From Kosakonia sacchari (lineage in GTDB: Bacteria; Pseudomonadota; Gammaproteobacteria; Enterobacterales; Enterobacteriaceae): a DNA stretch of 64,000 bases. Under the pieces are notes generated by a model. The model did no database searches and was not told the DNA's origin. It was given only the letters and a program-made list of their open reading frames with translations. The stretch covers positions 82,392 to 146,391 of the forward strand of contig FOAY01000002.1 in assembly GCA_900109485.1 (NCBI GenBank). Direction: 5' to 3'. Shown in pieces: positions 46,408-58,324 of the stretch (its first letter is position 1; every line of letters starts with the position of its first letter). The translations under genes were made by a program, and so were the position numbers.

Positions 46408-46423
46408 AACCGAAGGGATAAAA

Positions 46424-46449
46424 AAAGCCGGGCATCGTAGCCCGGCTTT
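46424..46449 (-). terminator. rho-independent terminator of valS
   Basis: AAAGCCGGGC-atcgta-GCCCGGCTTT; on the minus strand it is followed by TTTTTTATCCC. Confidence 0.88.
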
Positions 46450-46465
46450 TCATGCCTGAAGAGGA

Positions 46466-49321
46466 TTACAGCGCGGCGATGACGGCCTGCTGTTCAACCA
46501 GCTTCGCTTTCGCCTGAGCATAACCGTCCAGTTTTTCACGCTCTTTCGCGATCACCGCTTCCGGTGCGCGTGCGACAAAACCTTCGTTGCCCAGCTTGCT
46601 TTCGATACGGCCAATTTCCTGCTCGACTTTCGCCACTTCTTTCGCCAGACGCGCCAGCTCGGCTTCTTTGTCGATCAGACCCGCCATCGGGATCAGCAGC
46701 TCTGCGCCATCGATAATTTTCGTGACCGACACCGGCCCTTTATCATCGGCTGGCAGCACGGTGATGCTTTCCAGACGCGCCAGCGTTTGCAGGAAGTTGC
46801 GGTTATCGTTCACGCGACGCATCGCCTCTTCGCTGCAACCGCGCAGCAGCAGATCCAGCGGTTTACCCGGCGCGATATTCATCTCGGCGCGAATATTACG
46901 CACGGCGATAATCGCCTGTTTCAGCCACTCGGTATCAGCCAGCGCTTTTTCGTCAACCTGCGACGCATCGTACTGCGGGAACGGCTGCAGCATGATGGTG
47001 TCGGCGGTAATGCCTTTCAGCACTTTCACGCGCTGCCAGATGGTTTCAGTGATAAACGGAATGATCGGATGCGCGAGGCGCAGCAAACCTTCCAGCACCG
47101 TCACCAGCGTATTGCGGGTGCCGCGCAGTTCGGTTTCCGAACCACCGTTCATGACCGGCTTGGCCAGCTCCAGATACCAGTCGCAGAACTGGTTCCAGGT
47201 GAATTCGTACAGAATCCCTGCGGCGATATCGAAGCGGAAGTTGTCCAGCGCTTCGCGGTACGCTTTGATGGTCTGGTTGAATTCAGCAAGGATCCAGCGG
47301 TCAGCCAGCGACAGCACCTTTTCACCGCCGTTAAAGCCGCAGTCCTGATCTTCGGTGTTCATCAGCACAAAGCGGCTGGCGTTCCACAGCTTGTTACAGA
47401 AGTTACGGTAGCCTTCCAGACGCTTCATATCCCAGTTGATATCGCGACCGGTTGAAGCCAGCGCCGCCAGCGTGAAGCGCAGGGCGTCGGTGCCGTGCGG
47501 CTCAATGCCGTCCGGGAACTGTTTCTCGGTGCGCTTACGGATTTTCTCCGCCAGCTGTGGCTGCATCATGTTGCCGGTACGTTTCTCCAGCAGATCCGCC
47601 AGCGAAATACCGTCAACCATATCCAGCGGGTCAATCACGTTGCCTTTGGATTTGGACATCTTCTGCCCTTCATCATCGCGGATAAGACCGGTCATGTAGA
47701 CGGTCTTGAACGGCACCTGAGGCTTGCCGTTTTCATCTTTGATGAAGTGCATGGTCATCATGATCATGCGCGCGATCCAGAAGAAGATGATGTCGAAGCC
47801 GGAGACCATCACGCTGGTCGGATGGAACTGACGCAGCGCATCGGTGTTTTCCGGCCAGCCGAGCGTGGAGAAGGTCCACAGCGCGGAGGAGAACCAGGTA
47901 TCCAGCACGTCATCGTCCTGACGCAGCGCGATATCAGCCGCCAGGTTATTTTCCTGACGCACTTCCTCTTCGCTGCGGCCAACGTAGACGTTGCCGTCGT
48001 TGTCATACCACGCCGGAATGCGGTGACCCCACCACAACTGACGGGAGATACACCAGTCCTGAATATCGCGCATCCAGGAGAAATACATGTTTTCGTACTG
48101 CTTTGGCACGAACTGGATATCGCCGTTTTCCACCGCTTCAACCGCCGGTTTCGCCAGCACATCGGCACGCACGTACCACTGGTCGGTCAGCATCGGTTCA
48201 ATAACCACGCCGCCGCGATCGCCGTACGGAACGGTCAGGTCGTGCGGTTTAATCTCTTCCAGCAGGCCAAGCGCGTCAACGGCGGCAACCATTGCTTTAC
48301 GCGCGGCAAAACGCTCCAGATTCTGGAATTCTGCCGGGATATCCGCCGGGTAAACGTCTGATTCGTTGCCGTTGGTATCGTAAACCTGTGCGCTTTCACG
48401 GATATCGCCGTCAAAGGTCAGGATGTTGATCATTGGCAGCTTGTGGCGACGGCCCACTTCGTAGTCGTTAAAGTCGTGCGCCGGGGTGATTTTCACGCAG
48501 CCGGTGCCTTTTTCCATGTCGGCGTGTTCATCGCCAACGATCGGAATACGACGGTTAACCAGCGGCAGTACCACGAACTTACCAATCAGATCTTTGTAAC
48601 GCGGGTCTTCCGGGTTGACGGCCACGCCGGTATCGCCCAGCAGGGTTTCCGGACGGGTGGTGGCAACCACCAGATAATCTTTACCGTCAGCGGTTTTGGC
48701 GCCGTCGGCCAGCGGATAGCGGATATGCCACATTGAGCCTTTCGACTCGCGGTTTTCCACTTCGAGGTCGGAAATCGCCGTGCGCAGTTTCGGATCCCAG
48801 TTTACCAGGCGTTTGCCGCGGTAAATCAGATCTTCTTTATACAGGCGGACAAACACCTCTTTAACCGCGTTGGAGAGGCCTTCATCCATGGTGAAGCGCT
48901 CGCGCTCCCAGTCCACGGAGTTGCCAAGACGACGCATCTGGTTGGTGATGGTGCCGCCGGATTCGGCTTTCCACTGCCAGATTTTGTCGATAAACGCGTC
49001 GCGACCGTAATCGTGGCGGGTTTTCCCTTCTTCTGCGGCAATTTTACGTTCAACCACCATCTGGGTTGCGATACCAGCATGGTCAGTACCCACCTGCCAG
49101 AGGGTGTTTTTCCCCTGCATGCGCTGGTAGCGGATCATGGTGTCCATGATGGTCTGCTGGAAGGCGTGGCCCATATGCAAACTACCGGTGACGTTCGGCG
49201 GCGGGATCATGATGCAGAAGCTTTCCTGGCTTTCATCACCGTTCGGTTTGAAATAGCCCTGCTTTTCCCACTGCTCGTACAGCGGCTGTTCGATATCTTT
49301 GGGGTTGTATGTCTTTTCCAT
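46466..49321 (-). CDS. valS: valyl-tRNA synthetase
   Basis: 951 residues, class I synthetase. The HIGH-type motif [13 protein letters not shown] and the KMSKSKGNV motif are intact, with an editing CP1 domain between them. The C-terminus is a coiled coil ([23 protein letters not shown]). Its start codon overlaps the holC stop by one base (TAATG). Confidence 0.98.
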   Translation of the reverse strand: MEKTYNPKDIEQPLYEQWEKQGYFKPNGDESQESFCIMIPPPNVTGSLHMGHAFQQTIMDTMIRYQRMQGKNTLWQVGTDHAGIATQMVVERKIAAEEGKTRHDYGRDAFIDKIWQWKAESGGTITNQMRRLGNSVDWERERFTMDEGLSNAVKEVFVRLYKEDLIYRGKRLVNWDPKLRTAISDLEVENRESKGSMWHIRYPLADGAKTADGKDYLVVATTRPETLLGDTGVAVNPEDPRYKDLIGKFVVLPLVNRRIPIVGDEHADMEKGTGCVKITPAHDFNDYEVGRRHKLPMINILTFDGDIRESAQVYDTNGNESDVYPADIPAEFQNLERFAARKAMVAAVDALGLLEEIKPHDLTVPYGDRGGVVIEPMLTDQWYVRADVLAKPAVEAVENGDIQFVPKQYENMYFSWMRDIQDWCISRQLWWGHRIPAWYDNDGNVYVGRSEEEVRQENNLAADIALRQDDDVLDTWFSSALWTFSTLGWPENTDALRQFHPTSVMVSGFDIIFFWIARMIMMTMHFIKDENGKPQVPFKTVYMTGLIRDDEGQKMSKSKGNVIDPLDMVDGISLADLLEKRTGNMMQPQLAEKIRKRTEKQFPDGIEPHGTDALRFTLAALASTGRDINWDMKRLEGYRNFCNKLWNASRFVLMNTEDQDCGFNGGEKVLSLADRWILAEFNQTIKAYREALDNFRFDIAAGILYEFTWNQFCDWYLELAKPVMNGGSETELRGTRNTLVTVLEGLLRLAHPIIPFITETIWQRVKVLKGITADTIMLQPFPQYDASQVDEKALADTEWLKQAIIAVRNIRAEMNIAPGKPLDLLLRGCSEEAMRRVNDNRNFLQTLARLESITVLPADDKGPVSVTKIIDGAELLIPMAGLIDKEAELARLAKEVAKVEQEIGRIESKLGNEGFVARAPEAVIAKEREKLDGYAQAKAKLVEQQAVIAAL

Positions 49322-49764
49322 TATTTCCAGGTTGCCGTGTTCAGGTTGAAACCGGCCACGCGGTAGGCTTTATAGCGTTCGCGCGCCAGTTGTTTCAGAG
49401 AGTCTTCGTAAGGGACGAAGTCTACCACTTCTGTGAAAGCGGTGGCAAAATCTGCAAATTCCGCGCGCAGGCTGATAAGAATATCGCGCGGGCTGCTGTT
49501 GCGCTTTTGCGGCCAGGCCAGTTCGACCGGTGCACCGCCGCGCGGACCTTCGCCTGCCAGATTGTGCGGCACAAAACTCTCCGCCGGGCGCGCCCATAAT
49601 GCTTCATCAAGCCGAATCGCCTGCTGCTCATCGGTACAGGCAATCAGCACGCGCTTGCCGTTACGCCAACGTTCTGCGGCAATTTCACACACCAGTTGCT
49701 CAACAGCGCTTAAGCCGTCAACGGCGTTATCATTGTCCAGAAGGTAGAACGTCGCATTTTTCAT
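49321..49764 (-). CDS. holC: DNA polymerase III chi subunit
   Basis: 147 residues starting [12 protein letters not shown]. Chi bridges the clamp loader to SSB. The conserved core [23 protein letters not shown] and the SSB-contact region ([16 protein letters not shown]) are intact. The start at 49764 is the family start; 49797 is open but lies near the REP element. Coupled to valS by stop/start overlap. Confidence 0.96.
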   Translation of the reverse strand: MKNATFYLLDNDNAVDGLSAVEQLVCEIAAERWRNGKRVLIACTDEQQAIRLDEALWARPAESFVPHNLAGEGPRGGAPVELAWPQKRNSSPRDILISLRAEFADFATAFTEVVDFVPYEDSLKQLARERYKAYRVAGFNLNTATWK

Positions 49765-49796
49765 ATATGGGGCTTTTGGTTGAGGTTTTAAATGCA

Positions 49797-49900
49797 AAGC
49801 CCGGTGGCGCTACGCTTACCGGGCCTACGAAATACTGTGCACCAAATTATCGACCGGGTTTGTAGGCCGGATAAGCGTAGCGCCATCCGGCAATCAACGC
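49797..49900. repeat. REP/BIME pair between pepA and holC
   Basis: GCCCGGTGGCGCTACGC ... TTACCGGGCCTACG and GTAGGCCGGATAAGCG ... GCGCCATCCGGCAATC, two units in inverted order. Confidence 0.85.
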
Positions 49901-49918
49901 GCCTCCGGCCTGGCAAAC

Positions 49919-51433
<1,515 letters not shown>

Positions 51434-51697
51434 CTACGCTCCTGAATCTTAAAGACAACGGCGGCGGCTACGGATAGAATTGCAAGCTTACGTAACTCAT
51501 GTCCGCTGTTGCGATGACTTCGTGTTAATCTTAATGGTACTTCGGTTTCGGCACGTCAGAATCAGCTCTTACGCACCCATCCGCTGAGTATATTAATCTT
51601 AGCGATGATTTCGACGACTCAAGAGAATAAATGACGTTTAAGCCATGAAACAAGCGATTTTCCAGGAAAAAGACTGGTTTTTACGGGCGTATTTAAA

Positions 51698-52798
51698 GTG
51701 ATAATCATAAGATATCTGGTGCGGGAGACGCTAAAAAGCCAGCTTGCGATCCTATTCATCCTGCTTCTGATTTTCTTCTGTCAGAAACTGGTGAGGATTT
51801 TAGGCGCAGCCGCTGATGGCGAAATCCCAACAAACCTCGTGCTCTCGCTGCTGGGGCTGGGCGTGCCGGAGATGGCGCAGCTTATCCTGCCGTTGAGTCT
51901 GTTCCTTGGCCTGCTAATGACGCTGGGCAAACTCTATACCGAAAGTGAAATCACGGTGATGCACGCCTGCGGTCTGAGCCGTGCGGTGCTGATCAAAGCC
52001 GCCATGGTGCTGGCGCTGTTTACCGGCATTATCGCTGCGGTTAACGTCATGTGGGCTGGCCCCTGGTCATCCCGTCATCAGGATCAAGTGCTGGCGGATG
52101 CCAAAGCGAACCCCGGTATGGCGGCGCTGGCGCAGGGGCAGTTCCAGCAGGCGACAGACGGCAGCTCGGTGCTGTTTATTGAAGGCGTCGAAGGCAGCCG
52201 CTTTCATAACGTATTCCTTGCGCAGATCCGCCCCAAAGGCAATGCGCGCCCGTCAGTCGTGGTGGCGGATTCCGGCCAGCTTTCCCAGCATAAAGACGGT
52301 TCCCAGGTGGTGACGCTCAACACCGGCACACGCTTTGAGGGCACCGCTATGCTGCGCGACTTCCGCATCACTGATTTCCAGAACTACCAGGCGATCATCG
52401 GCCATCAGACCGTCGCACTCGATCCGAGCGATACCGAACAGATGGACATGCGTACGTTGTTCAAGACGGACAACCCGCGTGCCAGCGCGGAGCTGCACTG
52501 GCGCTTAACGCTGGTCTTTACCGTGGTGATGATGGCGCTGATGGTCGTGCCGCTGAGCGTGGTTAACCCGCGTCAGGGACGCGTGTTATCGATGCTGCCC
52601 GCTATGCTGCTGTATCTCGTGTTCTTCCTGTTGCAGACCACGCTTCGCTCAAACGGCGCGAAGGGTAAGCTGGATCCGATGATCTGGATGTGGGCGGTTA
52701 ACCTGGCCTACCTGGCGCTGGCTGTGGCGCTGAACCTGTGGGATACGGTGCCGATGCGCCGGGTTCGCGCCCGTTTTACGCGTAAAGGAGCGGTATAA
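51698..52798 (+). CDS. lptF: LPS export permease LptF
   Basis: 366 residues, six transmembrane helices with a periplasmic jelly-roll between helices 3 and 4. With LptG and the ATPase LptB2 it pulls lipopolysaccharide out of the inner membrane. GTG is the start (MIIIRYLVRETLKSQ), as conservation demands. Stop and lptG start overlap by one base. Confidence 0.97.
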   Translation: MIIIRYLVRETLKSQLAILFILLLIFFCQKLVRILGAAADGEIPTNLVLSLLGLGVPEMAQLILPLSLFLGLLMTLGKLYTESEITVMHACGLSRAVLIKAAMVLALFTGIIAAVNVMWAGPWSSRHQDQVLADAKANPGMAALAQGQFQQATDGSSVLFIEGVEGSRFHNVFLAQIRPKGNARPSVVVADSGQLSQHKDGSQVVTLNTGTRFEGTAMLRDFRITDFQNYQAIIGHQTVALDPSDTEQMDMRTLFKTDNPRASAELHWRLTLVFTVVMMALMVVPLSVVNPRQGRVLSMLPAMLLYLVFFLLQTTLRSNGAKGKLDPMIWMWAVNLAYLALAVALNLWDTVPMRRVRARFTRKGAV

Positions 52799-53880
52799 TG
52801 CAGGCTTTTGGCGTACTTGACCGCTATATCGGGAAAACCATCTTTTCCACCATCATGATGACGCTGTTCATGCTGGTGTCGCTCTCCGGCATTATCAAAT
52901 TTGTCGATCAGTTGAAAAAAGCCGGCCAAGGGAGTTACGACGCGCTGGGTGCCGGGATGTACACCATTCTCAGCGTGCCGAAAGATATCCAGATCTTCTT
53001 CCCGATGGCCGCGCTGCTTGGTGCGTTACTCGGTCTGGGCATGCTGGCGCAGCGCAGCGAGCTGGTGGTGATGCAGGCTTCCGGCTACACCCGCATGCAG
53101 GTAGCGCTGTCGGTGATGAAAACCGCTATTCCGCTGGTTTTGCTGACCATGGCGATTGGCGAATGGGTTGCGCCGCAGGGCGAGCAGATGGCGCGTAACC
53201 AGCGTGCGCAGTCGATGTACGGCGGTTCGCTGCTCTCCACGCAGGCCGGGCTGTGGGCGAAAGACGGCAACAACTTTATCTACATCGAACGTGTGAAAGG
53301 TGATGATGAGCTTGGCGGCGTCAGTATTTATGCCTTCAACGATCAGCGTCGTTTGCAATCGGTGCGCTATGCCGCGTCGGCTAAATTCGATGCGGAGAAC
53401 AAAATCTGGCGGCTGTCGCAGGTGGATGAATCGAACCTGACCGATCCGAAACAAGTGACCGGCTCGCAGACCGTCAGCGGTATCTGGAAAACCAACCTCA
53501 CACCGGACAAACTCGGCGTAGTGGCGCTCGATCCTGATGCGCTCTCGATCAGCGGTCTGCACAACTATGTGAAGTACCTGAAGTCGAGCGGCCAGGATTC
53601 CGGCCGTTATCAGCTCAATATGTGGAGCAAAGTCTTCCAGCCGCTGTCGGTGGCGGTCATGATGCTGATGGCGCTGTCGTTTATCTTTGGCCCGTTGCGT
53701 AGCGTGGCGATGGGCGTGCGCGTAGTGACCGGCATCAGCTTCGGCTTTGTTTTCTACGTGCTGGATCAGATTTTTGGCCCGCTGACGCTGGTGTATGGCA
53801 TCCCGCCAGTAGTCGGCGCGCTGCTGCCGAGCGCCTCGTTCTTCCTGATTAGCTTGTGGCTGATGATGCGCAAAAGCTAA
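52798..53880 (+). CDS. lptG: LPS export permease LptG
   Basis: 360 residues with the same fold as LptF, starting MQAFGVLDRYIGKTIFSTI. The coupling-helix region near RSELVVMQASGY is conserved. Translation is coupled to lptF by TAATG. A strong terminator follows. Confidence 0.97.
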   Translation: MQAFGVLDRYIGKTIFSTIMMTLFMLVSLSGIIKFVDQLKKAGQGSYDALGAGMYTILSVPKDIQIFFPMAALLGALLGLGMLAQRSELVVMQASGYTRMQVALSVMKTAIPLVLLTMAIGEWVAPQGEQMARNQRAQSMYGGSLLSTQAGLWAKDGNNFIYIERVKGDDELGGVSIYAFNDQRRLQSVRYAASAKFDAENKIWRLSQVDESNLTDPKQVTGSQTVSGIWKTNLTPDKLGVVALDPDALSISGLHNYVKYLKSSGQDSGRYQLNMWSKVFQPLSVAVMMLMALSFIFGPLRSVAMGVRVVTGISFGFVFYVLDQIFGPLTLVYGIPPVVGALLPSASFFLISLWLMMRKS

Positions 53881-53908
53881 TACAGCAATAATGTTCTGTA
53901 TTGCATAG

Positions 53909-53938
53909 AGAGAGGCTGCGGCCTCTCTTTTTTTTTCG
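53909..53938 (+). terminator. rho-independent terminator of lptFG
   Basis: AGAGAGGCTGC-GGCCTCTCT stem followed by a nine-base T-run. Confidence 0.9.
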
Positions 53939-53952
53939 CCAAAGGAGCAGAC

Positions 53953-54009
53953 ATGTTGCAGTGGCTTATCCGTATCCGGGTCGCCCCACGCCGTAACGGC
54001 TTTCAGTAA
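53953..54009 (+). CDS. possible small protein of 18 residues
   Basis: MLQWLIRIRVAPRRNGFQ, with an excellent Shine-Dalgarno (AAAGGAG, five bases from the ATG) just after the lptG terminator. The product would be a short amphipathic, arginine-rich peptide. Small proteins are known in this map region of E. coli, but I cannot confirm homology. It needs its own promoter, or read-through of the terminator. Confidence 0.4.
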   Translation: MLQWLIRIRVAPRRNGFQ

Positions 54010-54081
54010 ATTCTGTTCTTTGCCACGTCCGGTGTGCTTCGGGCTATGATTGAGTAACGATTCACAACATTTAGGGAAATT

Positions 54082-55716
54082 ATGTCCAGGTTCTTTTTCA
54101 ATGACCGCAAACAACTGGTCAATGACGCCATTGAAGGCTTAGTGATCTCCGCGCCGCACGGCAACCTTGTCCGACTCGATATTGATCCCTCCATTCGCAT
54201 TGTGGCCCGCGCGGACTGGGATAAAAGCCGCGTAGCGGTGATTTCCGGCGGGGGTTCCGGCCATGAACCGGCGCATGCTGGCTTTGTCGGCAAAGGCATG
54301 CTGACCGCCGCCGTCTGCGGCGATGTGTTTGCTTCGCCCAGCGTCGATGCGGTGCTGAACGCCATTGTGGCGGTGACCGGCGATCGCGGCTGCCTGTTGA
54401 TTGTTAAAAACTACACCGGCGATCGCCTTAACTTCGGTCTTGCGGCGGAAAAAGCCAAGCGCTACGGCCTGAAAGTCGAGATGGTGATCGTCGCCGACGA
54501 CATCGCCCTGCCGGATAACAAACAGCCGCGCGGCATTGCCGGAACGGCGCTGGTGCATAAGATTGCCGGCCATGCCGCCGATCAGGGTAAATCGCTGAGT
54601 GAAGTGCGCGACATCGCGCAAAAGGCCTGCAATAACGTCTACAGCCTGGGGCTGGCGATGGAGACCTGCAACCTGCCGGGCAGCGAAGAGGAAGGGCGTA
54701 TTCAGCGCGGCAAGGTCGAGCTGGGGCTGGGGATTCACGGCGAGCCGGGCGCCTCGATTGTCGATACGCAGAACAGCAAGTCGCTTATCGATACGCTGGT
54801 GAAACCGCTGAAAGCCTCGGTGGGCGACGATCGCGTCGCCGTGCTGATCAACAACCTTGGCGGCGTGTCGTCGCTTGAGATGGCGCTGCTGACCAAAGAG
54901 CTGGCGCATTCGGCGTTGAAAGATCAAATTGCGTATTTGATTGGCCCTGCGCCGCTGGTCAGTTCGCTGGACATGAAAGGTTTTTCCCTGTCGTTGCTGC
55001 GCCTGAATGACGCGTTCGAGCAGGCGATTTGCGCGAATGCGCAAACCGTTGGCTGGCAAAAACCGGTGGCGTTCGCGCCGATGAAAACCCAGCAGCACAA
55101 TGCGGTGTATGACGGGCTGGAGATTGAACCTTCAGACAATCCACAGGTAAAAGCGCTGGTCGGAACGGCGGTGCAGACGCTGATTGGTCTGGAAAATCGC
55201 CTGAACGCGCTGGATGCGAAAGTGGGCGATGGCGATACCGGTTCGACCTTCGCCGAAGGCGCGCGTGAGATTGGCCGACTGCTGGAAGAAGACGCGCTGC
55301 CGCTGAATAACACCGCGCAGTTGCTGCAACTGATTGGCGAACGGCTGGCAACGGTAATGGGCGGCTCCAGCGGCGTACTGATGTCGATCTTCTTCACTGC
55401 GGCAGGCCAGGCGATACACAGCGGTACAGCGCTGCCAGAGGCGTTATTGCTGGGGCTAAAACAGATGAAGCACTACGGCGGGGCGGATCTGGGCGATCGG
55501 ACGCTGATCGATGCGCTGCAACCGGCGCTGGAGGCGTTGCGTGACAACGGGCTGGATGCCGCCGTCTCTGCGGCGAAAAGTGGGGCTGCCAGTACGGCAA
55601 CCATGCAAAAAGCAGGTGCCGGGCGCTCGTCGTACGTTAACAGTGAAAACCTTGATGGTGTGAGCGATCCCGGCGCGGTGGCGATTGCCGAAGTGTTTGC
55701 CGCTATCGCGAAATAG
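54082..55716 (+). CDS. ATP-dependent dihydroxyacetone kinase, fused DhaK-DhaL type
   Basis: 544 residues. The N-terminal DhaK domain (1-330) binds dihydroxyacetone covalently through His219 (GLGIHGEPG), with the GGGSGHEPAHAGFVG loop at 56-70. The C-terminal DhaL domain (about 345-544) has the ATP/Mg2+ site VGDGDTGSTF and GGSSG. It phosphorylates dihydroxyacetone to DHAP with ATP, as in the Citrobacter enzyme, so no PTS partner (DhaM) is needed. No glycerol dehydrogenase lies next to it. Confidence 0.94.
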   Translation: MSRFFFNDRKQLVNDAIEGLVISAPHGNLVRLDIDPSIRIVARADWDKSRVAVISGGGSGHEPAHAGFVGKGMLTAAVCGDVFASPSVDAVLNAIVAVTGDRGCLLIVKNYTGDRLNFGLAAEKAKRYGLKVEMVIVADDIALPDNKQPRGIAGTALVHKIAGHAADQGKSLSEVRDIAQKACNNVYSLGLAMETCNLPGSEEEGRIQRGKVELGLGIHGEPGASIVDTQNSKSLIDTLVKPLKASVGDDRVAVLINNLGGVSSLEMALLTKELAHSALKDQIAYLIGPAPLVSSLDMKGFSLSLLRLNDAFEQAICANAQTVGWQKPVAFAPMKTQQHNAVYDGLEIEPSDNPQVKALVGTAVQTLIGLENRLNALDAKVGDGDTGSTFAEGAREIGRLLEEDALPLNNTAQLLQLIGERLATVMGGSSGVLMSIFFTAAGQAIHSGTALPEALLLGLKQMKHYGGADLGDRTLIDALQPALEALRDNGLDAAVSAAKSGAASTATMQKAGAGRSSYVNSENLDGVSDPGAVAIAEVFAAIAK

Positions 55717-55726
55717 AGCGAAACCG

Positions 55727-56215
55727 CCATCCGGCACAATTGCCCGGTGGCGCTGGCGCTTACCGGGCCTGGGCACCACATGCCAGAGTAACCCGCCTGT
55801 AGGCCGGATACGGTGCCGCCGCCATCCGGCAAAATTGCCCGGTGGCGCTGGCGCTTACCGTGCCTGGGCACCACATGCCAGAGCAAGCAACCTGTAGGTC
55901 GGATACGGTACAGCCGCCATCCGGCGCAATTGCCCGGTGGCGCTGGCGCTTACCGGGCCTGGGCACCACATGCCAGAGCAACCAACCAGTAGGCCGCATA
56001 CGGTGCCGCCGCCATCCGGCAAAATTGCCCGGTGGCGCTGGCGCTTACCGTGCCTGGGCACCACATGCCAGAGCAAGCAACCTGTAGGTCGGATACGGTA
56101 CAGCCGCCATCCGGCGCAATTGCCCGGTGGGCTGGCGCTTACCGGGCCTGGGCACCACATGCCAGAGCAACCAACCAGTAGGCCGGATAAGGCGCAGCCG
56201 CCATCCGGCATTTAT
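55727..56215. repeat. tandem REP (BIME) array, period 95 bp
   Basis: The unit TGCCCGGTGGCGCTGGCGC ... begins at 55741, 55836, 55931, 56026 and 56121, exactly 95 bases apart. Each unit has a REP (GCCCGGTGGCGC ... TTACCGGGCC), a spacer with GGGCACCACATGCCAGAG, and an opposite REP (TAGGCCGGATACGG ... GCCGCCATCCGGC). Units 2 and 4 share one set of variants (CCGTGCC, AGCAAGCAACCTG, TAGGTCGG) and units 1, 3 and 5 another, giving a 190-bp higher-order repeat. Unit 5 has lost one base in GGTGGCGCTGG. Many spurious long frames cross the array; none is a gene. Confidence 0.9.
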
Positions 56216-56283
56216 TTCACTGTTGTGGAATGGTTTCGTTGATCGGCGTTCTGTGGTTTCTGAAATCTCGCCTCTAGTGAACG

Positions 56284-56311
56284 TAAAAAGGGGGACCACA
56301 GGTCCCCCTTA
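56284..56311 (-). terminator. rho-independent terminator of ahr
   Basis: GGGGGACC-aca-GGTCCCCC; on the minus strand it is followed by TTTTTACG. Confidence 0.85.
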
Positions 56312-56349
56312 TCACTCCCCTACGCGATCCATTTGCGGGGCGGGCAAAG

Positions 56350-57387
56350 CTACGCTTCCACTCCGTTCTGGAAATCCGCTTTTAACACCACGCGGTAGCG
56401 GGCTTTCCCGTCGCGCACGTGCTGCAAGGCTTCATTGATTCGCGACATCGGGAACATCTCTGTGGTTGGCGCGACTTTGGCGCGTCCGGCAAACTTCATC
56501 AGCTTGCGCAGCTCAAACGGCGTGCCGGTTGCCGAACCCGATACGCTGCGGTCACCGGCGATCAGGGTAAATGCCGGGACTTCCAGCGGCTTCAGCACGG
56601 CACCCACCGTGTGGAAATGGCCGCCGTGGGTCAGCGCTTCAAAATAAGGCTGCCAGTTAAGATCGACGTTAACGGTGTTGATGATCAGATCGTACTGACC
56701 GGCCAGCGCTTTCAATGCCTCCGGATCGCGGCTGTTCACCACATAGTCGGCACCCATAATCCGCACTTCCGCTTCTTTCGCCGGATTTGAACTGAACGCC
56801 GTCACTTCACAGCCCATGGCATGCAGCAGCTTGATGGCGATATGCCCGAGGCCGCCAATACCAATTACGCCGACGCGGCTGGTCGCGGTGATATTGTGCA
56901 TCAGCAGCGGTTTAAACACGGTAATGCCCCCGCACAGCAGCGGCCCGGCGGTTTCGATATCGATGCTATCCGGTAGCGGAATCACCCACTGCCAGTCGGC
57001 GCGGATCTTATCGGCAAAACCGCCGCGATTCAGAATGGTCGGCACCGCGCCTTCCAGGCAGTTGATATGGTTGCCGTCGATACAGGCATCGCAGTGCCCG
57101 CAGCTGCGCGCCGTCCAGCCGATGCCTACGCGCTGGCCCACTTTTAACCCTTTGTTTTGCGCGGCGCTACCCAGCTCCACCACGCGGCCAATCACTTCAT
57201 GCCCGGCAACCAGCGGGTACTGGGAGAAGCCCCATTCGTTGTCGATCATCGACAAATCTGAATGGCAGATACCGCAATAATCCACCTGTACTTCCACATC
57301 TTCTGCCGCCAGCGGGCCGGCATCGTATTCCTGTAATTCAAGCGCGGCGCCGGCCTGCGGCGCGACGTAATTTTTGATGATGCTCAT
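56350..57387 (-). CDS. ahr: NADPH-dependent aldehyde reductase Ahr (zinc alcohol dehydrogenase)
   Basis: 345 residues, medium-chain zinc dehydrogenase closely like E. coli Ahr (YjgB), which reduces many aldehydes to alcohols. Catalytic zinc ligands CGICHSD and GHE, structural zinc CGHCDAC ... C, and the Rossmann loop GIGGLGHIA are present. SSNPAKE after the second strand suits NADPH. It carries about six more C-terminal residues (QNGVEA) than E. coli. [11 protein letters not shown] at 57387 is the start. Confidence 0.95.
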   Translation of the reverse strand: MSIIKNYVAPQAGAALELQEYDAGPLAAEDVEVQVDYCGICHSDLSMIDNEWGFSQYPLVAGHEVIGRVVELGSAAQNKGLKVGQRVGIGWTARSCGHCDACIDGNHINCLEGAVPTILNRGGFADKIRADWQWVIPLPDSIDIETAGPLLCGGITVFKPLLMHNITATSRVGVIGIGGLGHIAIKLLHAMGCEVTAFSSNPAKEAEVRIMGADYVVNSRDPEALKALAGQYDLIINTVNVDLNWQPYFEALTHGGHFHTVGAVLKPLEVPAFTLIAGDRSVSGSATGTPFELRKLMKFAGRAKVAPTTEMFPMSRINEALQHVRDGKARYRVVLKADFQNGVEA

Positions 57388-57622
57388 TACGGATTCCTTA
57401 GGTTTTGAGGGGGACGCATGAAGTGTAGGGCATCTGGCGCTTACCCGGCAGAATGTCGCGCGTCTGACCGCCCGTTTCGCCAAAGCCATGCCTTCCGTCC
57501 TGGGCCATTTCCCCTGCTTTAACCCGTCATCCAGCCAATATTTTCAGACTTTCCCGGCCTGTAGTGTGGGTCCTGCGAATTCGCAACACGATGTTTCTGT
57601 ACAACTCACAGGAGTACGCATT

Positions 57623-58270
57623 ATGGATTCACAATTCATTGGATCGGTCATTAATGCACTACCGCTGGAACATATGATCGGCGGCCCGTTGCAGGCGATG
57701 ATCAAGGCACAGGTACAGGCAAGTAAGGCCTACGCCGACTTCCTGCTCTCTGTCTGTATTAAGGATGGTAAAGCGGAGTCGGTGCAGTTCGATTACGACG
57801 AAACCGTGGTTGACGACAAAGGCGTGATTCAGGGCGTGGTGAAAAAAACCATGCGCATCCCGCTGCTGGCGGCCATCTCTCACCCGAACATCAGCATCGA
57901 AGAAGGGACCATCGACTTCGAACTGGAAGTCTCGCAGAGCGAAGCCAGCAGCAGCCAGACCGAAGCGGAAGTCTCGCTGGAAGCCTCCGTCGGCTGGGGA
58001 CCGTTCAGCGTCAAAATCAGCGGACGTGTTTCGCATAAAGATCAGCAAACCCGCTCCACCGATACCCGCGCGAAATACAGCATCCACACCCAGGTCAAAC
58101 GTCAGCCGCCGCCGGAAGCGCTGATGCGCGTGATTGATTTCCTGACGGATGCCGCAACACGCCCGGCTGTTCTGCCGTCTGAGGCGCAAAAGCTGGAATC
58201 GAAACAGCTTGATGCCTATCCCGAAACGTCTACTGGCGCTGAAAAAGCCCCGGCTGACGCAACGCGTTAA
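57623..58270 (+). CDS. DUF2589-domain protein A
   Basis: 215 residues of a DUF2589-type protein. It begins with two amphipathic helices (LPLEHMIGGPLQAMIKAQVQASKAYADFL), then beta-rich repeats (MRIPLLAAISHPNISIEEGTIDFELEV; SVGWGPFSVKISGRVSHKDQQTRSTDTRAKYSIHTQVKRQ), ending in a charged tail. There is no signal peptide or membrane helix. AGGAG eight bases before the ATG at 57623 decides the start over an open frame to 57488. It is the first gene of a six-gene cassette. Function unknown. Confidence 0.8.
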   Translation: MDSQFIGSVINALPLEHMIGGPLQAMIKAQVQASKAYADFLLSVCIKDGKAESVQFDYDETVVDDKGVIQGVVKKTMRIPLLAAISHPNISIEEGTIDFELEVSQSEASSSQTEAEVSLEASVGWGPFSVKISGRVSHKDQQTRSTDTRAKYSIHTQVKRQPPPEALMRVIDFLTDAATRPAVLPSEAQKLESKQLDAYPETSTGAEKAPADATR

Positions 58271-58324
58271 TTCTGATGTTCACGCTGAGGCTGCGTTGCA
58301 GCCTCATTTTTCACGGAGCGCACT

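Noticed and set aside
47495-48361. A 288-codon plus-strand frame within valS
   Set aside because: Antisense shadow; no ribosome-binding site and His/Arg-rich composition.
55727-56215. Possible CRISPR array
   Set aside because: The period is 95 bp and both repeat and spacer are conserved; units contain inverted REP sequences and there are no cas genes.
55456-56299. Several 80-140 codon frames with repeated LACGAQAR/MWCPG motifs
   Set aside because: They come from translation of the 95-bp REP array; the repeated peptide motifs only reflect the DNA repeat.
57387-57623. N-terminal extension of DUF2589 protein A from 57488
   Set aside because: The added residues are low in coding character and the ribosome-binding site fits the ATG at 57623.
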